Source: Oscillospiraceae bacterium
GTDB taxonomy: Bacteria > Bacillota > Clostridia > Oscillospirales > Ruminococcaceae
Reading direction: 5' to 3'
DNA: 18,795 nt
NCBI GenBank assembly: GCA_014858325.1
Contig: RKCM01000178.1
Location: 1-18,795, forward strand
The translations under genes and the position numbers were made by a program. Shown one piece after another: positions 5,940 through 13,387 of this stretch. Position 1 is the first letter of the stretch; each line of letters starts with the position of its first letter. Below the pieces are notes generated by a model. It was given only the letters and a program-made list of their open reading frames with translations. It ran no database searches and was not told the DNA's origin.

Positions 5940-7261
5940 ATGACATCCACAAAAGCCCCCGCGTCTCCCCTCTTTACCCGGCAGCAGCTGACAGCCCTGC
6001 TGCTGCCCCTCATTGCCGAGCAGGCCCTCAGCGTGACCATCGGCCTGGCCGATACCCTGATGGTGTCCTCCGTCGGCGAAGCCGCCGTCTCGGGCGTGAG
6101 CCTTGTGGACAGCTTCAACACCCTGATGATCCAGATCATGAGCGCGCTGGCCACCGGCGGCGCGGTGGTGGCCAGCCAGTACATCGGCCACCGGGAGGAG
6201 AAGAACGCCCGGGCCTCGGCGGCGCAGATCCTGTTCATCCTCTCCGTCTTCAGCCTGTCCGTGGCAGCCATCGTGGCCGTGGGGCGGCACGCCATCCTGC
6301 GGGGCATTTTCGGCTCCATCGACGCAGACGTGATGCGCTATGCTGAGACGTATTTCCTGCTCTCGGCCCTCAGCTACCCCTTCATCGGCCTGTACAACGC
6401 CGGGGCGGCCCTGTTCCGGGCGCAGGGCAACAGCAAGATCAGTATGCTGTCCAGCCTGGTGATGAACGTGGTGAACATCGGCGGCAACGCCATTTTGATC
6501 TTCGGCTTCGGCATGGGCGTCCTGGGCGCGGCGCTGGCTTCGCTCATTTCCCGCGCCATTGCCTGCTGTGCGGTGCTCTGCCTGCTGCAAAAGCCCCAGT
6601 GTATGCTGCGCATCCCGGGGCTTGCCGCCCTCCCGCAGGATGCGCCGGCATCGAGAACGGCATGTTCCAGATCGGCAAGCTGTCGGTCTCCAGCCTGACT
6701 TCCACGCTGGGCACCGCCGCCATTGCCGCCAACGCCGTGGGCAACACCACCTGCACCATCCTGAACATCCCGGCCAGCGCTGTGGGCCTTGCGGCTCTGA
6801 CGGTCATCGGCCAGTGTCTGGGCGCAGGCGAAAAGGAGCAGGCCGTCTGGTATGCCCGCCGTATGCTGCTGATGGCCTACGCGGGCGCGTGGGTGATGAA
6901 CCTCTCCGCCCTCTTCTTCGCCAACCAGTTCGCCGTCGGCCTGTTCCGCCTCTCGCCGGAGGCCGCCGCCATGACGCTGCAGGTGATGCGGTGGTTCAAC
7001 ATCTTCTCGCTCTTCTCCTGGCCCTCCAGCTTCACTTTGCCCAACATCCTCCGCGCGGCGGGCGACGCCTCCTTCACCATGTCGGTGAGCATCGTCTCCA
7101 TGTGGATCTTCCGGGTGGGCTTCTGCTATCTGATGGTCCTGTGCTTCCACGGCCAGCTGCTCAGCATCTGGATGGGCATGTTCCTGGACTGGGTGTTCCG
7201 CTCCCTCTGCTTTGCCGTCCGCTTCGTGCGGGGCAAATGGCTGGAGCAGCACGTCATCTAA
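5940..7261 (+). pseudogene. MATE-family efflux transporter, interrupted by an internal deletion/frameshift
   Basis: Two reading frames together encode one MATE (multidrug and toxin extrusion) membrane antiporter. The first runs from the ATG at 5940 (GGAGG upstream) and carries the N-terminal half, with LADTLMVSSVGEAAVSGVSLVD, through about residue 235. The second frame resumes around 6645 with GIENGMFQIGKLSVSSL and continues to the stop at 7261. At the junction (about 6630-6648) the frame shifts and the segment normally reading roughly LLRRILxIGIPxG before GIENG is missing. More than one base is therefore lost, a net 3n+1 deletion. Outside the junction both halves are intact, with normal codon use, so the break is recent or is a sequencing/assembly fault. 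If real, the first frame gives a 252-residue truncated product ending at 6698. A ribosome could not join the halves without frameshifting. Confidence 0.85.
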
Positions 7262-7290
7262 ATTTCACAGCCATATCCTGCAAGAAAACA

Positions 7291-7330
7291 GCCTTCTGTC
7301 TCGTATTCAAAGGCAGAAGGCCTTTTTCTT
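7291..7330 (+). terminator. Terminator after the MATE gene
   Basis: Stem GCCTTCTG (7291-7298) with CAGAAGGC (7314-7321), followed by CTTTTTCTT. It lies ~30 bases downstream of the MATE stop. Confidence 0.75.
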
Positions 7331-7396
7331 GCCCCACTTCGTGTATTCTCTACAAAATTTCGGTTCATCCTTTAGCGATGTTGTCCAATTTTCGTC

Positions 7397-7425
7397 TTGC
7401 TTTCTTCACAATTGGGGCGTATAAT
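7397..7425 (+). promoter_or_regulatory. Promoter of the PAP2 phosphatase gene
   Basis: TTGCTT (7397-7402), 17-base spacer, TATAAT (7420-7425). A short perfect hairpin CTGAAA-N5-TTTCAG (7434-7450) follows near the predicted start of transcription. Confidence 0.65.
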
Positions 7426-7477
7426 TTTTGCCGCTGAAAGTCATTTTCAGCCATTTCTCAAAAAGGAAGTGCGATCG

Positions 7478-8131
7478 ATGCGTACCTGGTTTTCCCGCCA
7501 TCCCATCTGGTTCATGGCGTTTTACACCGTTTTTTATCTCTCCGTCTTCCATTGGCTGGAGGTGAATGTCACCGTCCCCGATGTGTGGGTCCACTGCCGT
7601 CTGGACGACCTCATCCCCTTCTGCAAATATGCCATCGTGCCCTATGTGGCCTGGTTTTTCTGGATCCCCTTTACCCTGTTCTACCTGCTGTGGAAAGCGC
7701 CCCGGGCCGATTTCTGGCGGCTGTGCATCCCGCTGTTTGCGGGCATGACCTTTGCGCTGGCGTGCTACATCGTCCTGCCCACGGGGCTGTACCTGCGGCC
7801 CTACCGGGTGTACGGCAATGATGTTTTTGCCAAAGCGGTGCGGCTGCTGTACACAGCGGACACCCCCACCAGCGTCTGCCCCTCCATCCACGTCTTCAAC
7901 TCGGTGACGCTCTGGCTGGCCTACTACCGCTGCCGCATCTTTGAAGAGCCCCGGCGGCGCTGGATGCGCCCGGCCGCCACCGTGCTCTGCGTCTCCATCC
8001 TGCTGGCCACGGTACTGCTCAAGCAGCACAGCTGCATCGATGTGATGATGGGCATTCTGCTGGCCCTCATCCTGGATACGGCCATGGCCGCCCGGGAGCG
8101 GGACGCCCGCCGCCTGCCCCAGCGCCTGTAA
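7478..8131 (+). CDS. PAP2-superfamily membrane phosphatase
   Basis: A 217-residue integral membrane protein of the PAP2 (phosphatidic acid phosphatase type 2) superfamily. Such proteins remove phosphate from lipid phosphates such as phosphatidic acid or undecaprenyl diphosphate, or transfer phospho-groups between lipids. Hydrophobic segments lie near residues 9-27, 52-72, 84-101 and 166-182, with another around 188-203. Active-site motifs: LRPYR (about 106-110), CPSIHVFNS with H138, and KQHSCIDVMMG with H184 and D188 (H-x3-D). The ATG at 7478 is preceded by AAGGAAG. An in-frame upstream start at 7397 lies inside the promoter and was discarded. It is a single-gene unit between two terminators. 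The exact lipid substrate cannot be told; the spacing resembles the AUR1/inositol-ceramide-like subgroup only loosely. Confidence 0.85.
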   Translation: MRTWFSRHPIWFMAFYTVFYLSVFHWLEVNVTVPDVWVHCRLDDLIPFCKYAIVPYVAWFFWIPFTLFYLLWKAPRADFWRLCIPLFAGMTFALACYIVLPTGLYLRPYRVYGNDVFAKAVRLLYTADTPTSVCPSIHVFNSVTLWLAYYRCRIFEEPRRRWMRPAATVLCVSILLATVLLKQHSCIDVMMGILLALILDTAMAARERDARRLPQRL

Positions 8132-8142
8132 TTTTTGGATGC

Positions 8143-8183
8143 AAAAAGCGCCTGTTCCCAAGATGGGAACGGGCGCTTTTTTT
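8143..8183. terminator. Bidirectional terminator between PAP2 and gluQ
   Basis: AAAAAGCGCC...TGTTCCC pairs with GGGAACgGGCGCTTTTTTT around a 5-base loop. A and T tracts on both sides let it serve both convergent genes. Confidence 0.85.
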
Positions 8184-8186
8184 GCG

Positions 8187-9131
8187 TTAAAACAATCCTT
8201 CCGGCAGGCAGATATCGGTTTTGGGCACCTTGTCCCAGCCGAAATCCGCGATGAGACTCTCCGGCGTGCGGGGGGCGGGCTCGGGCTGCAGGCCGTAAGC
8301 GTAGGCCAGCCTGCCCACGATCTCCTCTGCCGTGTACCTGGCCCGGAGGTTTTCCAGGCTCTGGTCCCCGTCCCGCTTGGAGAGACGGCGGCCATCCGGG
8401 GCCAGCAGCAGCGGGCAATGGGCAAACCGGGGCGCGGGCAGGCCCAGCAGACGGTACAGATACAGCTGCCGGGCCGTGGAGGAGAGCAGGTCCGACCCCC
8501 GCACCACCTCCGTCACCCCCATCCGGGCGTCGTCCACGACGACGGCCAGCTGGTAAGCAAAGACCCCATCGGCCCGGCGGAGGTAGAAATCCCCGCAGTC
8601 CCGCAGCAGGTTCTCGCTGTGGGGGCCCATGCAGCCGTCCACGAACGAAATTTCTTCGTCCGGCACGCGGAGACGATAAGCCGGGGCTTTTATTTTGCGC
8701 TTTTCGGCAATTTGGGCGGGCGTCAGGTCCCGGCAGGTGCCGGGGTAGATCACATTGCCGTCCGAGGTGTGGGGGGCGCTGGCGGCGTGCAGCTGGGCCC
8801 GGGAGCAAAAGCAGGGGTAGACAAGGCCCTGCTGCTCCAGCTTCGCATAGGCCTGCTCATAGATGGGCGCGCACTCGCTCTGGTAATAGGGGCCGCGGGG
8901 CCCGCCGGAGGAGCCGCCCTCGTCCCACACAAGGCCCAGCCATTTCAGGTCTTCTTCCAGCAGGTCCGCAAACTTCCGGGGGCAGCGCTCCGCGTCGAGG
9001 TCTTCAATGCGGAGGACGACCCTGCCTCCCTGGCTTTTGGCGCTGAGCCAGGCCAGCAGGCTGCAGGCCAGGTTGCCCAGATGGAGCCGCCCGCTGGGGC
9101 TGGGGGCAAACCGCCCGACCGCCCCGCTCAC
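8187..9131 (-). CDS. gluQ: Glutamyl-Q tRNA(Asp) synthetase
   Basis: A 314-residue paralogue of the glutamyl-tRNA synthetase catalytic core, without an anticodon-binding domain. It activates glutamate and attaches it to queuosine at position 34 of tRNA-Asp. Evidence: the FAPSPSGRLHLGN start with the HIGH-type motif HLGN (17-20), the zinc site C107-x-C109 with Y129-x3-C133 that characterises GluQ-RS, the VRGSDLL motif (about 210-216), and LSKRD (250-254) as the KMSKS equivalent. The start is taken as GTG, which overlaps the aminopeptidase stop as GTGA. The same frame stays open far upstream, but that part is a shadow of the aminopeptidase gene. It is co-transcribed with the upstream M18 gene and ends at a shared terminator. 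Confidence 0.92.
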   Translation of the reverse strand: MSGAVGRFAPSPSGRLHLGNLACSLLAWLSAKSQGGRVVLRIEDLDAERCPRKFADLLEEDLKWLGLVWDEGGSSGGPRGPYYQSECAPIYEQAYAKLEQQGLVYPCFCSRAQLHAASAPHTSDGNVIYPGTCRDLTPAQIAEKRKIKAPAYRLRVPDEEISFVDGCMGPHSENLLRDCGDFYLRRADGVFAYQLAVVVDDARMGVTEVVRGSDLLSSTARQLYLYRLLGLPAPRFAHCPLLLAPDGRRLSKRDGDQSLENLRARYTAEEIVGRLAYAYGLQPEPAPRTPESLIADFGWDKVPKTDICLPEGLF

Positions 9132-10447
9132 AGGCCCAGCTTCCACTCCCCGTCCTTCGGCTGGAAGATGGGGGTGTTGTAGTAGGCCGCCACGGCCTTG
9201 GCCATGTACTCGGCGTCGGCGCAGCTGGCCGTCTCCATGGCGGAGTGCATGGCCAGCTGGCCCAGACCGATATCCACCATGGGCATCAGGATCTGGTGGC
9301 CCAGCAGGTTGCCCAGGGTGGAGCCGCCGGGCACATCGGCCCGGTTGGCGAAGGTCTGCACCGGCACGCCCGCCTTTTTGCAGAGGGTGCTGAAGGCGGC
9401 CCCGGTGAAGCCGCTGGTGGTGTACTTCTGGCTGGCGTTCATCTTGAGCAGCACGCCGCCGCCCATGACGACGGGGTTGGCGGGGTCGCTCTTCTCGGGG
9501 TGGTTGGGGTGGGTGGCGTGGCCGTTGTCGGCGCTGAGCAGCAGGGTGTTGGTGCGGGCCCGGATGCTCTCCTCCCGCGTCAGGCCCAGGCTCTCCTCCA
9601 CGCGGGCCAGCACGTCCGCAAAGAGGGTGCCGCAGGCACCCTGACGGCTGGAGGAGCCCACCTCCTCGTTGTCGAACATGACCCAGACGTCGGCGCGGCC
9701 CGCCTCTTCGCCCCGGCCCTGCAAAAAGCCCCACAGGGTGGTGTAGGCGCACTCCAGATCGTCGATGCGGCCGGACATGAAGTATTCGCCGTTCAGGCCC
9801 AGACGGACGGCCTTCTCCTGCGTGCAGAGCACCAGGTCGGAGTCGAGGATGGCATCGGGCTCCACGCCCGCTTCCACGGCCAGCAGCTGGCGCAGGGTGG
9901 CCCCGCCTGCCGCGCCGAAGATGGGCTGCAGATCCACCTGCGGGTTATACTTCATGCCGCTGTTGGCATCCCGGTTGAAGTGGATGCAGAGGTTGGGGAT
10001 GCAGGCCAGCGCCCGGTCCGGGTGGACGAGGACGCTCTTCACGCCGTTCTCGGTCTCCACCAGGATGCGGCCCGCCACGCTCAGGGGGCGGTCCAGCCAG
10101 GAGGGCATGATCATGCCGCCGTAGCCCTCGGTCTCGGCCTTGGCGAAGACGGCATCGCTGCCGCCGTCCAGCTTCTTCACCCGCCAGGTGGGGGAATCGC
10201 TGTGGCTGGCCGCGGCGTGCCAGCCGGTGAGCTTGCCGGTGGGCATCCGCCATGCCATGACGGCGGAGCCGTTGCGGGTGGTGTAATATTTGCCGCCCGG
10301 CACCAGCTGCCAGGCCGCGCTCTCGGGGCAGTTCTGGTAGCCGTTCTCCTCCAGAATGGCCACGGCGGCGGCCGTGGAGTGGAAGGCGCTGACGCCTGCG
10401 TTCAGGAAGTCGAAAAGACCTTCGACGGAAAAGTTCGTATTCTGCAT
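9128..10447 (-). CDS. apeB: M18-family aminopeptidase
   Basis: A 439-residue dinuclear zinc aminopeptidase of the M18 family, a cytosolic enzyme that removes N-terminal residues from peptides, often acidic ones. Metal and catalytic motifs: SHSDSP (H82, D84), FDNEEVGS with the paired glutamates at 261-262, SADNGHATHPNHPEK (about 305-319), and a C-terminal AMHSAMET carrying the last metal-binding histidine. The length is that of full family members. The ATG is preceded by AAGGAG at 7-base spacing. The first gene of a two-gene operon, its stop overlaps the GTG of gluQ by four bases. Confidence 0.93.
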   Translation of the reverse strand: MQNTNFSVEGLFDFLNAGVSAFHSTAAAVAILEENGYQNCPESAAWQLVPGGKYYTTRNGSAVMAWRMPTGKLTGWHAAASHSDSPTWRVKKLDGGSDAVFAKAETEGYGGMIMPSWLDRPLSVAGRILVETENGVKSVLVHPDRALACIPNLCIHFNRDANSGMKYNPQVDLQPIFGAAGGATLRQLLAVEAGVEPDAILDSDLVLCTQEKAVRLGLNGEYFMSGRIDDLECAYTTLWGFLQGRGEEAGRADVWVMFDNEEVGSSSRQGACGTLFADVLARVEESLGLTREESIRARTNTLLLSADNGHATHPNHPEKSDPANPVVMGGGVLLKMNASQKYTTSGFTGAAFSTLCKKAGVPVQTFANRADVPGGSTLGNLLGHQILMPMVDIGLGQLAMHSAMETASCADAEYMAKAVAAYYNTPIFQPKDGEWKLGL

Positions 10448-10496
10448 CTTGTTGCTCCTTCGGTTGTAAGACCGTTTCTTTTAGCTTTGCCGCTTT

Positions 10497-10525
10497 ATTA
10501 TATCCCCTCCGGCGAAAAAGGTCAA
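10497..10525 (-). promoter_or_regulatory. Promoter of the aminopeptidase-gluQ operon
   Basis: Minus strand TTGACC (10525-10520), 17-base spacer, TATAAT (10502-10497). It is back to back with the promoter of the lipoprotein gene. Confidence 0.8.
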
Positions 10526-10556
10526 TGCAGGTTAAAATTCGTTCTCCGCCCGCCGA

Positions 10557-10585
10557 TTGACAACCGCCGGGCGGAACAGTATACT
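10557..10585 (+). promoter_or_regulatory. Promoter of the 10656 lipoprotein gene
   Basis: TTGACA (10557-10562), 17-base spacer, TATACT (10580-10585). The spacer is GC-rich (CCGCCGGGCGG). Confidence 0.8.
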
Positions 10586-10655
10586 AGAATGGAAGAAACA
10601 GCCTTTCCCGGCCATGCCGGGCCCAAAACGACTGTGCGCGAAGGAGGATTTCGCT

Positions 10656-11234
10656 ATGAAATACACCCGTCTATTCTCCCTGCTGCTGGCGGCTGCGCTC
10701 TCCGTCAGCCTGCTGGCCGGCTGCACTTCCGGCAGCAGCTCCGCAGACAGCGCGGCAGGCTCTGCCGGCGCTTCCAGCCAGAGCGTCCCGTCCAGCACCG
10801 CGCAGGCCGACGCCGGAAACCTGCGGCCCAGCTTCGACGAGAATGCCCTGCTCAACGCTGCCGACACCGCCGCCGCCTTTGAGCCCTGCCTGGGCTGGGG
10901 GCCCGGTGTTTCGGGCTGCTCGCTGAAATCGGTGCTGGCCGCAGCTTCCCTGATGAGCTGGGCGGACGAAGCCAGGATGTCCGACCGCACCGCCACCACC
11001 ATTGAAGACGCGTTCAACCAGTGGTACAACGCGCTGGACAGTCTGGACAAAGACAGCTTTGCCGAGGCATGGCCCATGATCCGGGAAGCGGCCGAGGACA
11101 TCTTTGCCGAGGCCGACGGCATCAGCGGCCGCATCGAGGATGCAGGCCTTGACCCCGCCGATCTGGCCGACCTCTCCGAGGACGACTGGAACGCCCTGCA
11201 GGACGTAGTGGACGCCCTGACGCCGGAAGTTTAA
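10656..11234 (+). CDS. Predicted lipoprotein of unknown function (small, acidic)
   Basis: A 192-residue secreted lipoprotein. Residues 1-22 form a signal peptide (MKYTRLF, hydrophobic core) ending in a lipobox LLAGC with the lipid-modified cysteine at 23. A Ser/Ala/Gly-rich spacer follows (24-50). The mature part is acidic and helical, with repeated Asp-Ala-Leu patterns such as DPADLADLSEDDWNAL near the end. Two further cysteines occur in the FEPCLGWGPGVSGC segment. The ATG is preceded by GAAGGAGG. I do not recognise the family. It is transcribed alone and ends at a strong terminator, so context gives no function; an extracytoplasmic role is all that can be inferred. Confidence 0.8.
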   Translation: MKYTRLFSLLLAAALSVSLLAGCTSGSSSADSAAGSAGASSQSVPSSTAQADAGNLRPSFDENALLNAADTAAAFEPCLGWGPGVSGCSLKSVLAAASLMSWADEARMSDRTATTIEDAFNQWYNALDSLDKDSFAEAWPMIREAAEDIFAEADGISGRIEDAGLDPADLADLSEDDWNALQDVVDALTPEV

Positions 11235-11240
11235 GAGACA

Positions 11241-11276
11241 AAAAACAGCTCGTGCACTGCACGAGCTGTTTTTTTG
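11241..11276. terminator. Bidirectional terminator between the lipoprotein and DUF362 genes
   Basis: An 11-bp perfect stem (CAGCTCGTGCA with its complement, one central base) with A tracts on the left and T tracts on the right. It serves two convergent genes; the DUF362 stop is two bases away. Confidence 0.85.
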
Positions 11277-11277
11277 T

Positions 11278-12402
11278 TTAGACTTTCTTCAGCACATACT
11301 GCCGGGTGCCCATGCCGACCTTCTCGGCCTGTTCGAGGGTGGCTTTCCACTCGATGTTGGGGTTGGAATCCTTGAAGTTATCGTGGTGGCAGTTCCAGCC
11401 GGGCTTGGCAAGGTTCTGGCCCAGCTGACTGTTGGGCAGGGGCTGGGCGTTCAGGCAGGCATCGGCGCAGGCCTGATCGAGGGCAACGGGGTCGAAGGAG
11501 GCGAACATGCCGATATCCGGCAGGATGGGCGCGTCGTTCTCGCCGTGGCAGTCGCAGTTGGGGCTGATGTCCTGCACCAGGCTGATGTGGAAGCAGGGGC
11601 GGTCGTAGCAGACGGCGGCAGCGTACTCCGCCATCTTGCGGTCCAGCTCCTCGTTGGCACTGTCGTCCAGTGAATAGATGGCGTCGAAGTTGCACGCGCC
11701 GATGCAGCGGCCGCAGCCCTTGCACTTATCGTAATCGATGACGGCCTTGTTCTGGGCGTTATAGGTAATGGCGTCGGAGCCGCACTCCTTGGCGCAGCGG
11801 TGGCAGCCGCGGCACAGGCTCTCCTGCACGGCAGGCTTGCCGGAAGCGTGCTGCTCCATCTTGCCCGCACGGGAGCCGCAGCCCATGCCGATGTTCTTGA
11901 TGGTACCGCCAAAGCCCGTGGTCTCGTGACCCTTGAAGTGAGTCAGGCTGATAAAGACGTCTGCGTCCATGATGGCGCGGCCGATCTTCGCGGTCTTGCA
12001 GTATTCGCCGTTCGGCACCGGCACCTCCACCTCATCGGTGCCGCGCAGGCCGTCGCCGATCAGGATCTGGCAGCCGGTGGTCATGGGCCAGAAACCGTTG
12101 AGCTGGGCACAGGTGAGGTGCTCCAGCGCGTTTTTGCGGCTGCCCGGGTAGAGGGTGTTGCAATCGGTCAAGAAGGGCATACCGCCCTGCTCCTTGCACA
12201 GGTCCGCCACCACCTTGGCGTAATTGGGCCGCAGGAAAGCCAGATTGCCCAGCTCGCCAAAGTGCATCTTGATAGCGACAAACTTGCCGTCCAGGTCCAT
12301 CGTCTTGATGCCGGCGGCGATGCAAAGGCGGCGCAGCTTCTCCGTCAGGCTGGTGCCGACGGGGCAGCGGAAATCGGTGTAATAAACGGTCGATGCTTCC
12401 AT
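11278..12402 (-). CDS. DUF362-family protein with two [4Fe-4S] ferredoxin motifs
   Basis: A 374-residue cytosolic iron-sulfur protein. Residues about 1-190 form the DUF362 domain (KMHFGELGN, FLTDCNTLY, SLTHFKGHETTGFGGTIKNIGMG). A ferredoxin-like insert follows with two C-x2-C-x2-C-x3-C sets, cysteines 197/200/203/207 and 227/230/233/237, each expected to bind a [4Fe-4S] cluster. The C-terminal part resumes the DUF362 fold (DIGMFASFDPVALDQACADAC). The substrate is unknown; such proteins are often annotated simply as 4Fe-4S binding proteins. The start is chosen at 12402 because GGAGG lies 8 bases upstream; the frame stays open further upstream but crosses the promoter. It is a monocistronic gene. 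Confidence 0.9.
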   Translation of the reverse strand: MEASTVYYTDFRCPVGTSLTEKLRRLCIAAGIKTMDLDGKFVAIKMHFGELGNLAFLRPNYAKVVADLCKEQGGMPFLTDCNTLYPGSRKNALEHLTCAQLNGFWPMTTGCQILIGDGLRGTDEVEVPVPNGEYCKTAKIGRAIMDADVFISLTHFKGHETTGFGGTIKNIGMGCGSRAGKMEQHASGKPAVQESLCRGCHRCAKECGSDAITYNAQNKAVIDYDKCKGCGRCIGACNFDAIYSLDDSANEELDRKMAEYAAAVCYDRPCFHISLVQDISPNCDCHGENDAPILPDIGMFASFDPVALDQACADACLNAQPLPNSQLGQNLAKPGWNCHHDNFKDSNPNIEWKATLEQAEKVGMGTRQYVLKKV

Positions 12403-12479
12403 GGGGTATTCCTCCGTTTTTTGACATTTTCGCGTGCGGCGCACTTCCCCCCGCCGCAGGGGTTCTCTCTCTTGGCAAA

Positions 12480-12508
12480 AGTATAGCACATCCTGCAAAA
12501 GAGGGCAA
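12480..12508 (-). promoter_or_regulatory. Promoter of the DUF362 gene
   Basis: Minus strand TTGCCC (12508-12503), 17-base spacer, TATACT (12485-12480). It starts one base after the terminator of the preceding lipoprotein gene. Confidence 0.6.
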
Positions 12509-12509
12509 T

Positions 12510-12541
12510 AAAAAATCCCCGGAGGGCAAGGCCCAACGGGG
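12510..12541 (-). terminator. Terminator after the 12562 lipoprotein gene
   Basis: Minus strand CCCCG-tt-GGGC-ctt-GCCC-tc-CGGGG followed by ATTTTTT. It ends ~20 bases downstream of the stop codon. Confidence 0.8.
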
Positions 12542-12561
12542 AAATTGATATTTCTTTTAAC

Positions 12562-13197
12562 TTAACCGACAACCTTCAGGTCGAACAGGAAAGTCACATC
12601 CTCAGGCAGCTTTGCGGAGAAATCCTTGACCTCTGCCACAACGGTCTGTTTGTTCGTGGTGATGACCATGTACTTCACTGCATCACCCTTGAAGCAGTAA
12701 GCAACTTCCTGGCCCTCAGACGTTACGATTTCAGCATAATAGGTGCCCTTGTCCTTAACTTCGTACTCAGGATTCACCTTAATGTTGGAAAGGCTGCTCT
12801 GAGAAGGAACGACCGAAGACGCCTGCTTGGCCAAATTAATTGCCATATCGCCCTCAGGCTTTACCCAAATCGGCTTGTCTTCTCTGTTCTCACTCTCCTG
12901 CAGAGTGTATACGGTATTATTTGCCTTCATAAGCCAATAGCCCACGCCATCTTCACGGCCCATGAATATCACCTGTTTTTCACCATTGGATGCCGATCTG
13001 ACCCGCACGTTTGCCCCATTAGCGCCAACAGGTGCAACAACGTCCATATTCATCTGGCCAGTCTTCTGAGACTCAGACACAATCTTTGCCAGCTTATACT
13101 GGGTGGTGGAGCCAGAGCCGCCGCCGCAGGCGGTGAGCATCACGAGAGACATAGCGGCAGCCAGCAGGACAGCGGCTGCTTTTTTGAGCATTTTCAT
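12562..13197 (-). CDS. Predicted lipoprotein of unknown function (DUF-like, beta-rich)
   Basis: A 211-residue secreted lipoprotein. The signal peptide MKMLKKAAAVLLAAAMSLVMLTAC ends in lipobox LTAC with Cys 24, followed by a Gly/Ser linker. The mature domain alternates short hydrophobic and polar stretches (KQVIFMGREDGVGYWLMK, YYAEIVTSEGQEVAYCFKG, VKYMVITTNKQTVVAEV). This fits a beta-sheet outer-wall domain similar in style to LolA/LppX-like or DUF4412-like lipoproteins, but I cannot assign a family. The start follows GGAGG with 8-base spacing. Codon use is visibly more AT-rich than in its neighbours, hinting at a different expression regime or acquisition. It is monocistronic. Confidence 0.82.
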   Translation of the reverse strand: MKMLKKAAAVLLAAAMSLVMLTACGGGSGSTTQYKLAKIVSESQKTGQMNMDVVAPVGANGANVRVRSASNGEKQVIFMGREDGVGYWLMKANNTVYTLQESENREDKPIWVKPEGDMAINLAKQASSVVPSQSSLSNIKVNPEYEVKDKGTYYAEIVTSEGQEVAYCFKGDAVKYMVITTNKQTVVAEVKDFSAKLPEDVTFLFDLKVVG

Positions 13198-13262
13198 ACA
13201 TCAAACCTCCAAAATTATTTTTGCGGAGCACTTTGCCCCACAGCCGGATTTGGTATGATTTG

Positions 13263-13292
13263 ATTCTAAACTTTTTTTTTCTCAAAAGTCAA
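13263..13292 (-). promoter_or_regulatory. Promoter of the 12562 lipoprotein gene with an A9 run in the spacer
   Basis: Minus strand TTGACT (13292-13287), 18-base spacer, TAGAAT (13268-13263). The spacer contains nine consecutive A residues, so slippage would change the spacing. Confidence 0.6.
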
Positions 13293-13344
13293 GAACGATG
13301 GAATATTTCGTCGGTTTTTGTAATAAATTGCAGGTTTTTCTGCC

Positions 13345-13372
13345 ATAAAAAGCACCCGCCGAAGCGGGTGCC
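13345..13372 (-). terminator. Terminator after uppP
   Basis: Minus strand GCACCCGC-TTCG-GCGGGTGC followed by TTTTTAT, a classic stable tetraloop terminator ~15 bases past the uppP stop. Confidence 0.85.
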
Positions 13373-13387
13373 AAAGTGCAAACCATT

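Noticed and set aside
7397..7477. Upstream in-frame start for the PAP2 gene
   Set aside because: It overlaps the TATAAT promoter and lacks a ribosome binding site; the ATG at 7478 has AAGGAAG.
9132..9752. In-frame upstream extension of gluQ giving a 521-residue fusion
   Set aside because: The extension is an alternative frame of the aminopeptidase gene; the conserved GluQ N-terminus begins a few residues after the GTG at 9131.
9245..10882. Plus-strand ORF of 545 codons opposite the aminopeptidase gene
   Set aside because: The opposite strand encodes an intact M18 enzyme with all catalytic motifs; this frame is His/Gly-rich antisense and runs through promoters.
12421..12426. TTGACA on the plus strand upstream of the DUF362 gene
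   Set aside because: There is no -10 at suitable spacing and no rightward gene downstream; a chance match.
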